A stretch of DNA of 64,000 nucleotides from Collybiopsis luxurians FD-317 M1 (Eukaryota > Basidiomycota > Agaricomycetes > Agaricales > Omphalotaceae), in assembly GCA_000827265.1 (NCBI GenBank), contig KN834756.1, positions 1,126,153 through 1,190,152 on the forward strand. The letters run 5' to 3'. Shown in pieces: positions 46,785 through 57,963 of the stretch. Below the pieces are notes generated by a model. The model made no database searches. It was given only the letters and a program-made list of their open reading frames with translations, and was not told the DNA's origin. Within the stretch, counting starts at the first letter, position 1. The number at the start of each line of letters is the position of its first letter. The position numbers and the translations under genes are program-made.

Positions 46785-49545
46785 TTTACAGCAGATGGGG
46801 CTTCCTTTGCCTTCCAGGACCTCCTGCTCCACTGGGGTATTATTATGATTTGGGCAGGCGCAGGTGTAGGTTTAACAATAGCATCAGCAAAGGTCTAGTG
46901 GTGGAGGGGAGGGGGAGGGGGAGGATTTCCTAATGCAACTCCAAACCCAAATGTGGTTGAAACTAAGGGTGGGGGTATGGGTGTTCCTCCTGTTCCTGTC
47001 TCATCAGAAAAAATAGTCTGGGCCTCAGGTTACCTAGGAGGCAACCTGAAGCAACCTGAGGAACCTGGGTGACCTGGGTGACCTGTGCAACCTGAGTGAA
47101 CCTCAGGTAACCTAGGAAAAGCTAATATTCTGGGCAAACCTCAGGTGTCCCAATGATACCTGAGGAGTGATGCTGTAAATATTACCAAATAAGGCACAAT
47201 TATATTGAATATATATAAGTATGCTTTAATCTGTCCCAGATACATGACAAGGACACCTTCTTAGTTGCAGATAACTCATAGAAACTGAAATTTGACATAA
47301 GTCACATGATGCAACTCTGTGAGCTGTCTACAATCAAAATAATTTTCATATGGCCGAAACAAGTATATCAGAATTGTACCATACTATATACACCCTATAT
47401 GTATAAGCTCTTTACTGTACTGAACTACTATACTTGAGTATATTAGGTTAATACCAGTATACTGTAATACATTTTAAAGTATAATACCTGATGAAAATGT
47501 ACACCATATATACTATACATAAAATATGTACAAGTTCAATACTACTACTACTACTACTACTATACAAGTACAATAGCTATATACAGTAGAATAGAGTACA
47601 AACAGTAATATATAAAGATATATTATTTTACTTATTAACCCTTTATGCAACCTGGGGTAACCTCAGGTAACCTGAGCCAACTTGAGCCAACCTGGGGCAA
47701 CCTGAGACAACCTAGGGCACCCTAGGATTTAGGGGTTGGACTGTAGAAACCTAGGTAACCTAAGTACTTGAAGTGTCCTATGCTTCTTAGGTTTCTGGAG
47801 GTTGTCATAATTTAACCCCAAGCTCAAGCTATTTTTCCTGATGCTTGGCTTGGCATTGTTGGATCCTGGTCAGCTGGGGCAATTGTCTTTGCAGTTGATG
47901 ATACCAATAAATGGAGGAGTAGGGGGTGAGGGTGGTGCAAATGTATACATGGTTGACTATACAGGGTATACAGCATGGGTGGAGGAGAAACTCAGCTGGT
48001 AATCCACAAGGGTATCATCACCTACACCATCAGCAATACCAACAGCAGCTGATTCAGCAACAGTATGCATATGCCATTCTGCTCCTGCAGATGCAGCATC
48101 AACATCAGCAGCACCAGCACTAGCAACTTGTGTTGAATCATCTGCCATATGTTGTGGTTGTGGGGTATGTGTAAGGGTATGGATCTACAGATCATGGCCA
48201 TTTTAGGTAGTTCACAGTCACTCATAGTTTAGTTCCTTATTTAGTATTTATCCATCCCCTTACTATGTTTGCTTCCTTTCATTTCATGTATTTCATATTA
48301 TCATTATTATTATATAGGTGCAGATACTCCTCCTGTATACTTGTCGAATCAACGCCATCTCTATCAGTTCACTTCCCATCATCATTATCTCCGCCTGTGT
48401 CTCCGATATAGTAGGGCTCGGCAGCGCCCTCGCAGTATGGTGGGTGCAGGTTGTTGCCTATGATGCCTGGGACCAATAGGGAGGTCATTTGGGGAGGTGA
48501 TGTGCAGATGGCGACAAGTCAGTTGGTTCCTCTGCCGCAGCAAATGGCGACAATAGGTAGTAGTGGGTACGGTTCTGCCCCTGTTGCTGCTGCTTATAAC
48601 TCAGTGCAACCGGGGGTTAGTATTGGATCGCTTGGGAGTCCTGGGGATCGGATACAATTTGCTCTGTTATGTGCTATGTGGATCTGGGTAGGGTAGTAAT
48701 GGTAATGGTGCAGCTGCAAGTACAAAGCCTGGGTTATTATCTGAATGTGATCCAGTTGAAGAGTAGTAGTCAGTCTGAGAGGGATGGAGGCAGTTGTGGG
48801 TATGGGTATGGGGGCGGGGGTAAGGATCATTCTGGAACTGGCAAGGAGATTACAAATGCTTCAATTCAAGGAGGGAAAAAGAGATCGGGAAAGGGAGTGG
48901 AGGAAGGATGTGTATAGGGAGAGGGAGGATTGGCAGAGGGATGATAGGATGAGAAAGAAGGTTAAGGAGGATAGATATAGGGAGAGGGAGAGGGAGAGGG
49001 AGAGAGATGGGGTTAAGAAGAATCCATTTGCAATTGGGAATATGTTGAGAGATGAGTCTTAGAGGTTTTTTTTCAGCTGCGTTTTTCTTTTTCTTTTTCA
49101 GATATGTGTTTTTCTCTACCCAGGTTAACTGCCGCATTCCTTCTTTATCACTCTCGTTATTGACTCATTCATGCATCTCTGTTATGGTTGTATACTTGTC
49201 GTTGGGCTTTTCTCTCCACTGCTTTATATCTCATCTGGTGTTTACTCACTACATGTTGATTTGTTCTCATTTAAATGATCCCCTTCTTTGTACTCACTCA
49301 TACTCGCTACTCATACACACTCTCTGCTTCCACTGCTTCCAGCTTGAAACTGCTGTACAAATCTCGTAGTGTTGTCTGAAACCCTTGTATTGTTTTTTCA
49401 TTCCTTTATCTGCTGTGCAATGTCACAGTGTGTTGGTAATGCGCGTTTCTATCTGTACATATACACTTTGATGCATCATTTAGGGTTTTTGCTTCCGCGC
49501 TGGGTATCTCTTAAGATTTTGAAAATGGTTTTGATTTATCATTTC
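46785..49545 (+). pseudogene. Decayed duplicate of the velB 3' half
   Basis: The sequence parallels velB from about 41045 to 42770 in the same orientation and order. Landmarks are 'ggacctcctgctcc.c.ggggtattattatgat', the Gln/His-rich part, 'gatcgcttgggagtcctgggg', the Arg/Asp repeat, 'NPFAIGNMLRDES' with the same stop (49060), and then the velB 3' flank including 'ggttaactgccgc' and 'tattgactc.ttcatgcatctctgtt'. Many differences are CG to TG or CA (for example 'cagtcgacgacgcc' against 'cagttgatgatacc'). It is broken by the M1 transposon (47002-47843) and by an extra segment near 48190-48440. No velvet domain is included, so it cannot make VelB. Confidence 0.88.
47002..47843. mobile_element. 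Non-autonomous DNA transposon 'M1', copy 2 (842 bp)
   Basis: Same terminal inverted repeats (CATCAGAAAAAAT / ATTTTTCCTGATG), same CAACCTGAG-type subterminal arrays and same AT-rich middle as copy 1 at 19793. It is about 60 bp longer through local duplications ('gaacctgggtgacctgggtg', extra 'ctactacta' units). It splits the decayed velB copy in the stretch equivalent to 41240. Confidence 0.8.
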
Positions 49546-49564
49546 AAGATCACAGGAAAATGTC

Positions 49565-50330
49565 GCGCGTCGGTGAGCTCTACAAGCCACGTTGATGATG
49601 GCGGGCTGAGTTGCGCCGCTATCCGGAAAATTCAAATTCCGCTCTGCAGGCGCCTCATTCAATAATCCCATTCACATTGGTTGTTGCTTCATCTACGGGT
49701 CAGAGAAAAATCTCTCGTCGATTGTATACCTTCCACCGCTGGTCGGACTCCTTTTAATTCCATCTACATTCCATGGTTGTTCTGAAGCGCCAAGTCTTGT
49801 TTTATATCGTTGGCCTATTCAGCTTGTTGGCCCTTATCGCTCATGCCTCTCCGCTCGCTACTCGTGCCAAGGATGTTTTCCGGGTGAGTCAAGTCAAGGT
49901 GACTCGCAGACCGCCATCGATATAACACTCTTTCTCAGACTTTGAAACTTAGACTACCTGGATTCTGGAACCGTTCAAAGACGGGCCATTTGAAGACACC
50001 AAAAAGGAGGTATTAGGTAAGGTTTTTTTTTATTCACAAGTAGAGCATTCAATAGCATTCAATGCTCTTCAATTTCTCAGAATCTTCTGGCTGGTTAATT
50101 ACTCGAAAACTCGACAAAACAATCAGCACGCGTATGCAAATAATGGCAGGATCTTTTCCGTCGCTGAGCCCTATAAAGGCCACGCCAGCAAAGACCTCAC
50201 AGTCAAGAACGTTGCTCATAATTCTCTAGGTGAAGTCAAAGCGTTCGAAATGAATGGCCGGTGGATTGTACCTGGCATGCTCACCGATGAAAAGCTGGGT
50301 TCCAAATCGCGTTGGTGAAACAGAGCACAT
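49565..50330 (+). pseudogene. Secreted kinase-like family, member B (broken, truncated)
   Basis: The upstream 200 bp and ATG 49773 are nearly identical to member C, including the signal peptide ('MVVLKRQVLFYIVGLFSL') and exon 2 ('TTWILEPFKDGPFED'). Exon 3 is shifted and stopped ('gatcttttccgtcgctgag' is recognisable but out of frame with its neighbours). Homology ends after 'MLTDEKLGSKS' near 50318, so the kinase-like loop is absent. It is a recent duplicate of C, placed on the other side of the intact NACHT gene. Confidence 0.8.
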
Positions 50331-50582
50331 CTACTGGATTTTTGTGCAGGTGTCTTCAATTGTATTGCCAATAAGTACCCAATGAACAAGTCAGTTGAAT
50401 TCACTTCATACATACCCTTACTACTACATTTGATTCGCCCTATTGCGGTCTCCATTAGCAGTTCTACTACCTACAGAGGAAGATCTTATCAGATTTCAAG
50501 AAATCTTGAAGAAATCTCTAAATTTATATATCCCCTATTCATAAATGAATCAAAAGATTCAGATCTTATTCAAATAGTCTAA

Positions 50583-52852
50583 TTATAAAGGCTCTGCTCC
50601 GCAAACATCCCCCCATACATTCCAATGCGAAAGTTGGGATCTTAAACATGCTTTGAATTGATAGTCGCCGGCTTCAAACAATGCCGGCGATAACTTGATT
50701 GGAATTGTGACCATTTTCCGATTAGAGTAGGTATTGGTCTTCTTTAACCCAAATCCTTTGGTGAATAGATCTCTAAAGTTTGGCAGGCAAGACTCTCCAT
50801 ACTTCTTCTAAATTGGAGGAGCCAAATAATTAACAGGCTAACTAGAAAATATGATCATGCTCACCTGAAACATAACCCAGATCTGTTTTAAATTGATTAA
50901 GATGGATGATACTGTATGACAATCCATGGAGGGGCTTGTAGATAGAATCCGATCTGCCTTCACCTTGAAGTTAATGAATGTATACACATTCAATCCTTTG
51001 AGCTTGGATAAAAGTTGCATACTACAGTTTGCACCAAGGCAATACCCTACCCAATTATTTAAAGAATAGCGAAAAACGCCATCTGCATCAGGCTTCGGAT
51101 ATTGAGTGAGATTGAGTATAGTTATGCAGCACTGTGCCATGTAATTGAATGCATCTGATTCATTAATGCAAAATTTCGTTGATCTTCTGCTATCAAGCAA
51201 AAAATCAGGAAAAGAAGCATGGCTTAAGCTGAGGTCAGATTCAACAGGTGCTGGGCCCTTGAAAAGCGAGTGGACACCGGATAAAGCAGCTCTGAGAGCA
51301 CCTTTGGATTTCATATCGGCCTTGAGAAGCTCTACGAGAATCCTGCCGTCAGCAGATTTGGCATGATTCCAGTGATAGAATGAGAGTATGGCCCCGAAGA
51401 TTAAACAAAGCGCTTTCCAATTTTTCTGGGTGGACAAAATTTGGCGATACAGAGCATCCAGCTCAGCAAAGGGAGACTCTGACTCGTCCTCGGGTATTGT
51501 AAGATTGAGCACTATATCGAGACGATCTGCAGGGACAGCACAATCATCATCAATAAATCTCAGAACCGTCGATGGGAAAATGAACTGTCCAGAAGCTTTC
51601 CGGACAAGGTGCTCGATCTGCCAAGCAGCTGGCCAGGGGCGAGGAATATGTTCCATTGTATCCGAATGGCGTGAAAGGATTCTTTGAAATTCTTTCTGTA
51701 GAAATACTCGAATATCGCGAGATGCTTGATATGTGTCTTCAAGACATATTCGAAATGAGTTTTGTTTGAAATTTGGCCCATTTAAAGCTTCCTTGATTCG
51801 AGGTTCTGGTCGACTGGCTATGAAAACTCGAAATGGAAAGCTGCAGTCTCGCATGGCGCGTCCGAAGATAGACAGTATACGTTCCTGGTTTTGAGTACCT
51901 GAGCACTCATCAAGACCATCTATAATCAGGATTCCAGTGTTTGTTTGGGACATCAAGGCAGTTTCCATGAAGGCATCTCTTGATGTTCTAGCCCGCTTTG
52001 AAGCAGGACCGGGAGAGGATGATCGCGCGCATCTCTTCCCATTCTCCCCACTTTGACAGGTCACCTGCACCAACTGTCGATTTAACTGGACCTTCCACCA
52101 GGGCTGAACAACCAATCGCTCAAACTGTTGTTCGATTGATGAGGAGAGAATAGATGGATTTGCCGTAATCACTGCATCAATGATTGAACGCATTCCTGGT
52201 ATCGAAGTAGCCAACTGCAAAGCAATGGTTGTGAATAGCCGTTCAGGGTTATTCCGGGAAGGGTCCGTGCGCCAAAAGAAAAAGCTCCCAATGAGCATTC
52301 CCCTCTGGCTGCATATCTCAGCTAAAGTTTGAGCAATTGCAGACTTTCCGGCACCTGCAGGGCCGTAAAGCCAACAAACATTGCAATTATCCCTGGGGCC
52401 AAGATTACCATTGCCTGTGCTGTCTCTGATTAAAGCACTGTCTGCATAACTTGAAGCTTCACTGAACACTTGTTTGTCATACCATGCCTGGACCCTGGTA
52501 TTCCTTGTTTCAGCCTGTGCCAGATTAGGGTCAACCCAACCTTTCAAATCCGTCAAGATTGCCTCTCTGGTGCCTGGATGGCAAAGCGGAGGGGGAAAAC
52601 GAGCTTCAGCATCATACTGGGCTGAAGTAGAAGAAAACTCGTATAATTTCAGCAGACCTGGATTAATCGCAATCCAATTTCGGTAGATTGGAATCCTAGT
52701 GACACTAGGAACGCGTTGGCAAACTCACCATTTCCACCCTGGTCCAAAAAGTTATTTGATATATTCAAAGAACGGCCGATGCTGTTGAAGGTGCCACCGT
52801 TGATTGTGAAGTTGTGCGATTGACTAAACATGTGAGATTGGTCGCCATCCAT
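50583..52852 (-). CDS. NACHT-domain STAND NTPase, intact
   Basis: Three exons fit in frame: 52852-52729, 52621-50865, 50807-50583 (701 residues). The N-terminus holds the family motif 'FSQSHNFTINGGTFNSIG'. Exon 2 has 'CHPGTREAI', Walker A 'LYGPAGAGKSAIAQTLAE', 'IGSFFFWRTDPSRNN', Walker B 'GILIIDGLDEC' and 'FIASRPEPRI', then the winged-helix-like part ending in 'SHASFPDFLLDSRRS'. A Lys/Arg patch ('SSPGPASKRARTS') sits in the middle. Exon 3 adds a conserved tail ending 'SHWNVWGDVCGAEPL'. No WD40, ankyrin or effector domain is present. The class acts in fungal self/non-self recognition; this member's role is inferred only. It stands between members B and C of the secreted family. Confidence 0.88.
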
Positions 52853-53175
52853 GAGTGTTCTCTAAGGCTTTATGATTTGAGGATGGAAATTGGATTTGCC
52901 CAGGCGATTAAAGGTTGAAGGGGAGTTACTGCGTGGGTAATACGGGACACAAAACTGATGGCAGTACCCATGGCAGCACGGCTAGGCCCGGCCTGTGAGC
53001 CACGTTATTGGTAGCGGGCCGAGTTGCACCGCTATCCGGAAAATTCAAATTCCGCTCTGCAGGCGGCATCCCATTCACATTGGTTTTTTCTTCATCTGCT
53101 GGTCAGAGAAAAATCTCTCATCGATTGTATACCTTCCACCGCTGGTCGGATTCCCTTTAATACCATCTACATTCC
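52853..53175 (+). promoter_or_regulatory. Upstream region of member C, duplicated before member B
   Basis: From about 52980 the sequence is close to that at 49565-49772: 'gccgctatccggaaaattc' and 'ctctgcagg' are shared, then 'tcagagaaaaatctctc' and 'ttccaccgctggtcgga'. The same 'gctggtcag' and 'cggtcggat' blocks occur before member A. Promoter function is inferred from conservation and position. Confidence 0.5.
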
Positions 53176-54165
53176 ATGGTTGTTCTGAAGCGCCAAGTCT
53201 TGCTTTATATCGTTGGCCTATTCAGCTTGTTGGCCCTCATTGCTCATGCCACTCCGCTAGCTACTCGTGCCAAGGGTCTTTTCGGGGTGAGTCAAGTCAA
53301 GATTACTCGCGGACCGCCATTGATAGGACACTCTTTCTCAAACTTTGAAATGAAGACTACCTGGATTCTGAAACCGTTCAAAGAGGGGCCATTCGAAGAC
53401 GCCGAGAAGAAGGTTTTCGGTAAAGTTTTTTTTTATGGACAAGAATCAGTACTAGGGTGTTCATCGCTCTTCATTTCCTCAGCTTCCGTTCTGACCGGCC
53501 TCAAACTTGACAAAAGAATTAGCACGCGTGGTGCAAATAATGGCGGGATCTTTTCCGTTGCTGAGCCCTATAAAAGCCACGCCAGCAAAGACCTCATAGT
53601 CAAGAACGTTGTTCATGTTTGGGGTAATTCTCTAGGCGAAGTCAAAGCGCTCAAAATGAATGGCCAGTGGGTTGCGTCTGGCATGCTCACCGATGAAAAG
53701 CTGGGTCCGAAGGCGCAGCCTGTAATCGTCATGATCAAGCAGCCCGGAGAAGTCCTGGAAGACAACGAGGAGTACAAGAAGGCGTCAAAGGAGGAGCGGA
53801 AGGAGATAAGGGAAGAGGCGATTGACTTGACATGTCAACTAGTTGCGCAAGAGACCGTCGATAAGCGTCTGTATCACCAGTAAGCACCTCATGCACTGCG
53901 TTGTTACAATGACTGACCCGACTTGATTCGAAATAGCGATAATAGCCCGGACAATGTTGTCTTCGTTGTCAAGAATCAAAAGGTGGTTTCCGCTCGTCTC
54001 GTCGATTATGGCGCCGAGAATGTTTTTCATGTCAGTGGCGATGTCAAGAAGGCGGATGTGGTATGCTTAAAAACCTTTCGGGTGTTTCCGTTCCTAATAT
54101 TGATCATATGACTACAGGAAAAGTTTTGTCTGGAGGAGATTGAAGGTTATGCGTTTTGGGACTAG
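53176..54165 (+). CDS. Secreted kinase-like protein family, member C
   Basis: Five exons fit exactly: 53176-53286, 53356-53419, 53483-53879, 53937-54060, 54118-54165 (247 residues). The signal peptide is 'MVVLKRQVLLYIVGLFSLLA' with likely cleavage after 'AHAT'. Conserved blocks are 'LDKRIS', 'DLIVKNV' (candidate strand-3 Lys), 'GEVKALKMNGQWVASGMLTD', 'VIVMIKQPGEVLEDNEEY', catalytic-loop-like 'YHHDNSPDNVVFVV' (full H-x-D...N) and 'LVDYGAENVFHV'. The protein ends after 'EKFCLEEIEGYAFWD'. Reading straight through the first two introns stays open, so a naive single-exon call would be wrong. It is the best preserved member here. It follows the NACHT gene head to head (about 320 bp between starts). 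Confidence 0.8.
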
Positions 54166-54738
54166 ATCATTTTGTTCACAGATTAGAAATATGATTTTAT
54201 GGAGTCCATTCACTGAAAGCGAGGAGGACAGTCGACAATTCACGTTGAGCTTGGGTTATCATATTGACGAATTTCAAGCGTTCTGTATGTGGTCGTATCG
54301 AGTATGTTTGAAATATCGGCTATTATCGATGCTAAAACTGCTAATGCAGTGGTATGCAAGTCAGACGACTACAACGTAGGGCCAGTTACCCTTTCATGAT
54401 TGACTAAGAAAAGTTGTGTGGTCGGCTTCTGGATAATATATCGCACTAGCCGACGGTGCCCAGTGCTGACTTTACTACGCTCAGGAACAACTAGGGAGCG
54501 CCTCTTGCTAAATAGAATACGTAGGGTGGGGTCACTTTTAACCGGCCAGAATACCTCAAGACGGTGGCCTCGAACGGTGGCTTCGACTATGAAATTAGCC
54601 GGCAAAAATTGTCGCACAGGTATATAAATGTCCTATGCTTCTCCATAGCCTTTGCACCTCTGCTGGACAGAAAAAACATTCCAATCTTTCACTGCTAGTT
54701 CGGGCTCGTTACGACGCGAGATCTGACATTGACTGCCC

Positions 54739-55659
54739 ATGCTTTCTATCAAACCCCAAATCTTGTTTTGTATCGTGGGCCTCCTCAGTCTCGTGGGGGA
54801 TATCGTGGACGCAAATCCGCTCCGTATTCACGCTAGAGCGGTGAGTGAATGACTCTTTATTACCGCCTCGGTCTAATACGAACTGTTCGCGGTTATAGGA
54901 TGACTGGTTGCTGGAAGGATTTCAACATGGATCATTCTCGGAGGCTGAATCGAAAGTGTTCGGTAAGATGTCCATTCAAAGCACTTGGCTCTTACCAGTA
55001 CTGGTCTCAAGCTCGACAAGAGGATCAGCTCCCTTGGTAGAGCCAACGGCAGAATCTATTCAGTATCCGAACCATACAAGGACCACGCCAGCGACGATCT
55101 CATAGTCAAGGTCATTACGCACATCTGGGGGGGCTCATTTGGTGAAGTCAAAGCTCTCAAAATGAAGTAGCAATTTGTTGCATCTGGCATGTTGACGGAT
55201 GAAAGGTTAGGGCACACAGAAAAGCCGGTGATCGTTATGATTAAACAGCCTGGGGAGAATCTCAAGAAAAACCAAGAATACAAGCAAGCGTCAAAGAAGG
55301 AAAAAGTTGCAATGAGGAAACAAGCGATCGAATTGGCGTGTCAAAAAGTGGCGGAGGACGCCGTTGATCTCCAAATTTACCATGAGTAAGTTGCTCTATT
55401 GTATATCCTTTACTAAGTCCCAAGTCCCTAATCTTGAGCTAGCGACAATAATATGGACAACGTTTTGGTTACCGTGAGAAATAAGCAGGTTACATCCGCT
55501 CGAATCGTGGGCTATGGAGCTGAAAGACTGTTCCACGTCGAAAAGGGTGTAAGAAAGGAAGATGTGGTATGTTCGATTTCTGGGTATGTATTCTCTAAAG
55601 CTGATACCTGGTTGCAGGCAGCGTATTGCGAGAAGGAGACCCTTTCACAGTGGAAATAA
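54739..55659 (+). pseudogene. Secreted kinase-like protein family, member D (disrupted)
   Basis: The exon plan follows A and C: 54739-54840 (signal peptide 'MLSIKPQILFCIVGLLSLVG'), 54899-54962 (64 bp), exon 3 to 55385, 55443-55566 (124 bp), 55618-55659. Exon 3 contains an in-frame TAG (55168-55170) after 'GEVKALKMK', and its acceptor (54998) does not keep frame with exon 2. The catalytic loop 'YHDDNNMDNVLVTV' is kept, but the DYG equivalent reads 'IVGYG', losing the Asp. So it is a recent pseudogene, or a pseudokinase if spliced differently. It is in tandem with C, about 570 bp downstream. Confidence 0.72.
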
Positions 55660-56028
55660 ATAGAATCGAGTTGATACCGAAATACGCGAGGATAGCATTG
55701 GGTTCTCCCTACTCTCCAGGGAATTGAACACGTCTGTACATATCTGATCCTCTCTCGAATCTAAGTTTAATTTCAGTCAGAATTGGACTAAATGCTCGAA
55801 TCAATGTGTGTATACAATTATGGAATGCAGCCCTCCGGGGAAGATCTGCCAACAATAACATTATCTACTTCTAGACTGCGGAAATGTCCTGCCATGAACA
55901 TCGGGCAGGTCTAGATGGAACTCTCTGAGGATCTGAAATACGTTAAGTATGGCAACAATTCAATAATTTGCTAAGCAACAGTCCGGGTCATCGTCCGGCG
56001 CTTAATACAGTTCCGGCGTCTAAGATCC
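55660..56028. other. Intergenic; no gene seen
   Basis: The last about 60 bp ('cagtccgggtca', 'ccggcgcttaat', 'gcgtctaagatcctataaagg') is nearly repeated before the second membrane-protein gene at 57880-57940, marking a duplicated promoter. Confidence 0.4.
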
Positions 56029-56036
56029 TATAAAGG
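56029..56036 (+). promoter_or_regulatory. TATA box of membrane-protein gene 1
   Basis: TATAAAGG, 32 bases before the ATG at 56061, in a block conserved in the paralogue. The implied 5' leader is very short. Confidence 0.6.
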
Positions 56037-56060
56037 AAACAGGCGCGCAGGTTTGAGGCT

Positions 56061-56779
56061 ATGCTGAACACCTTTCACCCTGAACCGTCACCATCGATGC
56101 TAGCCAACTCCTACGCTGCTCTCTTGGGCACATCCTTGAGTCTCATCGTCTTTTTGGATATAATACGGTGCCGTATGGAAGAATATGAACTCATTCTGGA
56201 CGTAGTTCTCCTCCTTTGGCTACCATCATCAGTAGGGATATCGATGTTTTTCCTCCGTCGAAGGACCATCCCAAAGGTCCCGATACTACCAATCTCGAAT
56301 CTGAACATGGGATCATCTTGTAGAGATGGCAGAGAGTGTGTGGATACTACTTTGGCATTCGGACATAGTTGGTTGGTACTGAGTCGTTTCATTGGTGGTA
56401 CGTGCTGTCGACAACGTGAATGTCATCATCATTTACTGAGCATGCTCTTTTGCTAGTCATGGCAAGCTGCAGTCTTGAATCGTCCACCTCTGAGAGCTGT
56501 CTGACTTGCGTGGAAGGTGCATTAATTCAAGGATCCTGGTGGGCTCCTGTGGAGCTACCGGTTTCCTTATCGCTCATTGTAGCTTTCGGCCAGTGCCTCT
56601 CGAGCGTCGGAATCGAGGCAGATAGCTGGGGATATTTCCTTATTCCATATCAAACAGTTATATTCTCTACAAAGTTCATCATAAACATTGCACAAAGCGC
56701 CGTACACGCGGTGGCAGCTGCGAGGCTTGCCGTTGAAGTATTTCGTAAGGCGCGGGGAAATGCGCATGTCGATTTATGA
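56061..56779 (+). CDS. Four-helix membrane protein 1 (MARVEL-like), tandem pair
   Basis: Two exons, 56061-56397 and 56457-56779 (219 residues). It has a short hydrophilic N-terminus ('MLNTFHPEPSPSM'), a helix ('AALLGTSLSLIVFLDII'), 'RCRMEEYELILDVVLLLWLP' with a second helix and the basic 'FLRRRTIPKVP'. A Cys-containing extracellular-like loop ('ESCLTC') follows, then two more helices ending 'FRKARGNAHVDL'. Four membrane segments with this spacing resemble MARVEL-type proteins, but no signature is diagnostic. A paralogue with the same exon-1 length (337 bp) lies at 57964. Function unknown. Confidence 0.72.
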
Positions 56780-57460
56780 TATGGAGTTGTTGCATCGCGG
56801 TTATCCGACCCTTTGGCTTTCCTATGCGGTATACGTATACGTACATACCTTCTTTTATATCTCTATCGTCACTCTTAATATTTAATCATCGCCTACCATT
56901 GTATATTGCTCAAAAATTGCCGTGTACTATCTAGTTTGCTTTCGATTCTCCCCATGAACTGCAATCAGTGTTTAATTATTTGCCAGCTTCGGGAGTGCCG
57001 ACGGATTACCACCTAGCAATCTGATACCTGTCTGGAAACTATCGGTAGCAGAATATATCCTAAATCAGAAAACGGAAGGAAAAAGGAAAATACAGAAAGC
57101 GGTCAATTTTGGGTTAGAATACTCTTTTACTCACTACACTACACTCAGCTACTTATCTGTAGTAGGCTGTTTCTTTCTCTATGTAATCAGTTGCACAGCG
57201 CACAAACAGATTAAGTATGGGTTATCCTAGTCAGAGATACAGAAGGAGGAGGCAATGACTGGCAGTTGGCTGAGTTCATTTATAATTGAGGAACCGACTC
57301 GAGAGCTGTTACAGGATTCATAGTAGGTATGAACCCGGACCCCGGTCAAGAGCATGAGCTCTCCGGAACTGGTAAATTTGATTAGAAGCGCTGTACATTC
57401 AGTGTGGAATTATGGATCAACTTTAAGCACGTTGTGAATATTTCTTTGAGACAGGTTGCT
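56780..57460. other. No gene seen
   Basis: 3' flank of the first membrane-protein gene; no convincing reading frame or RNA. Confidence 0.3.
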
Positions 57461-57900
57461 TTACAACCTCACAAGGATGGATATGCAACCCTCTGTATCA
57501 AGGCCGCCTGGCGAAATGGTATCGCGTCTGATTACGACGAGGATGCTTTTCTTAATGATCTGACATGGAAACAATTTTGAGGCGGAGGTCAGATACCAGA
57601 ACGATCCCCGGAAGGAGCCAAAGGAGCTTGCGGACAAAGAGATTGCAGGTTTGACCCCTTCGGTGGTCAATAGGGCTAAATGTCACACAGCGAAAAAAGT
57701 GCCCTGTGGACGCGAAGAATTTTTCACTGTGAGTCAAGTTCAGTCTTGGTTACCATACTTAGCCTATCAGGCTGAGAAAATAAATGTAACCTCTACTGGG
57801 ATGATTTCCAAAAATTTCATACACGTCAGACGGAATTCTGCTGAGACGCTAGTCCATAATTTCGTAATAGCCCTGTCCACAGTCCGGGTCAATCTTTCGG
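57461..57900 (+). pseudogene. Short coding-like fragment, unknown
   Basis: Around 57575-57730 the plus strand reads 'AEVRYQNDPRKEPKELADKE' followed by 'IAGLTPSVVNRAKCHTAKKV'. This looks like part of a real protein (charged helix with a repeated 'KEPKELADKE' style) but is isolated, without a start or clear exon ends. It lies immediately upstream of the duplicated promoter of the second membrane-protein gene. Not recognised. Confidence 0.3.
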
Positions 57901-57930
57901 CGCTTAATTCAATTTCGGCGTCTAAGATCC

Positions 57931-57938
57931 TATAAAGG
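57931..57938 (+). promoter_or_regulatory. TATA box of membrane-protein gene 2
   Basis: TATAAAGG, 33 bases before ATG 57964, within 'tctaagatcctataaaggaa', which is identical upstream of gene 1. Confidence 0.6.
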
Positions 57939-57963
57939 AAACAAGCGCGCGTGTTTTGAGGCT

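Noticed and set aside
53176..53883. Single 235-codon frame for secreted member C
   Set aside because: The first two introns happen to stay open. Paralogues with stops in these introns, together with the conserved 64-bp exon 2, show the spliced model is right.
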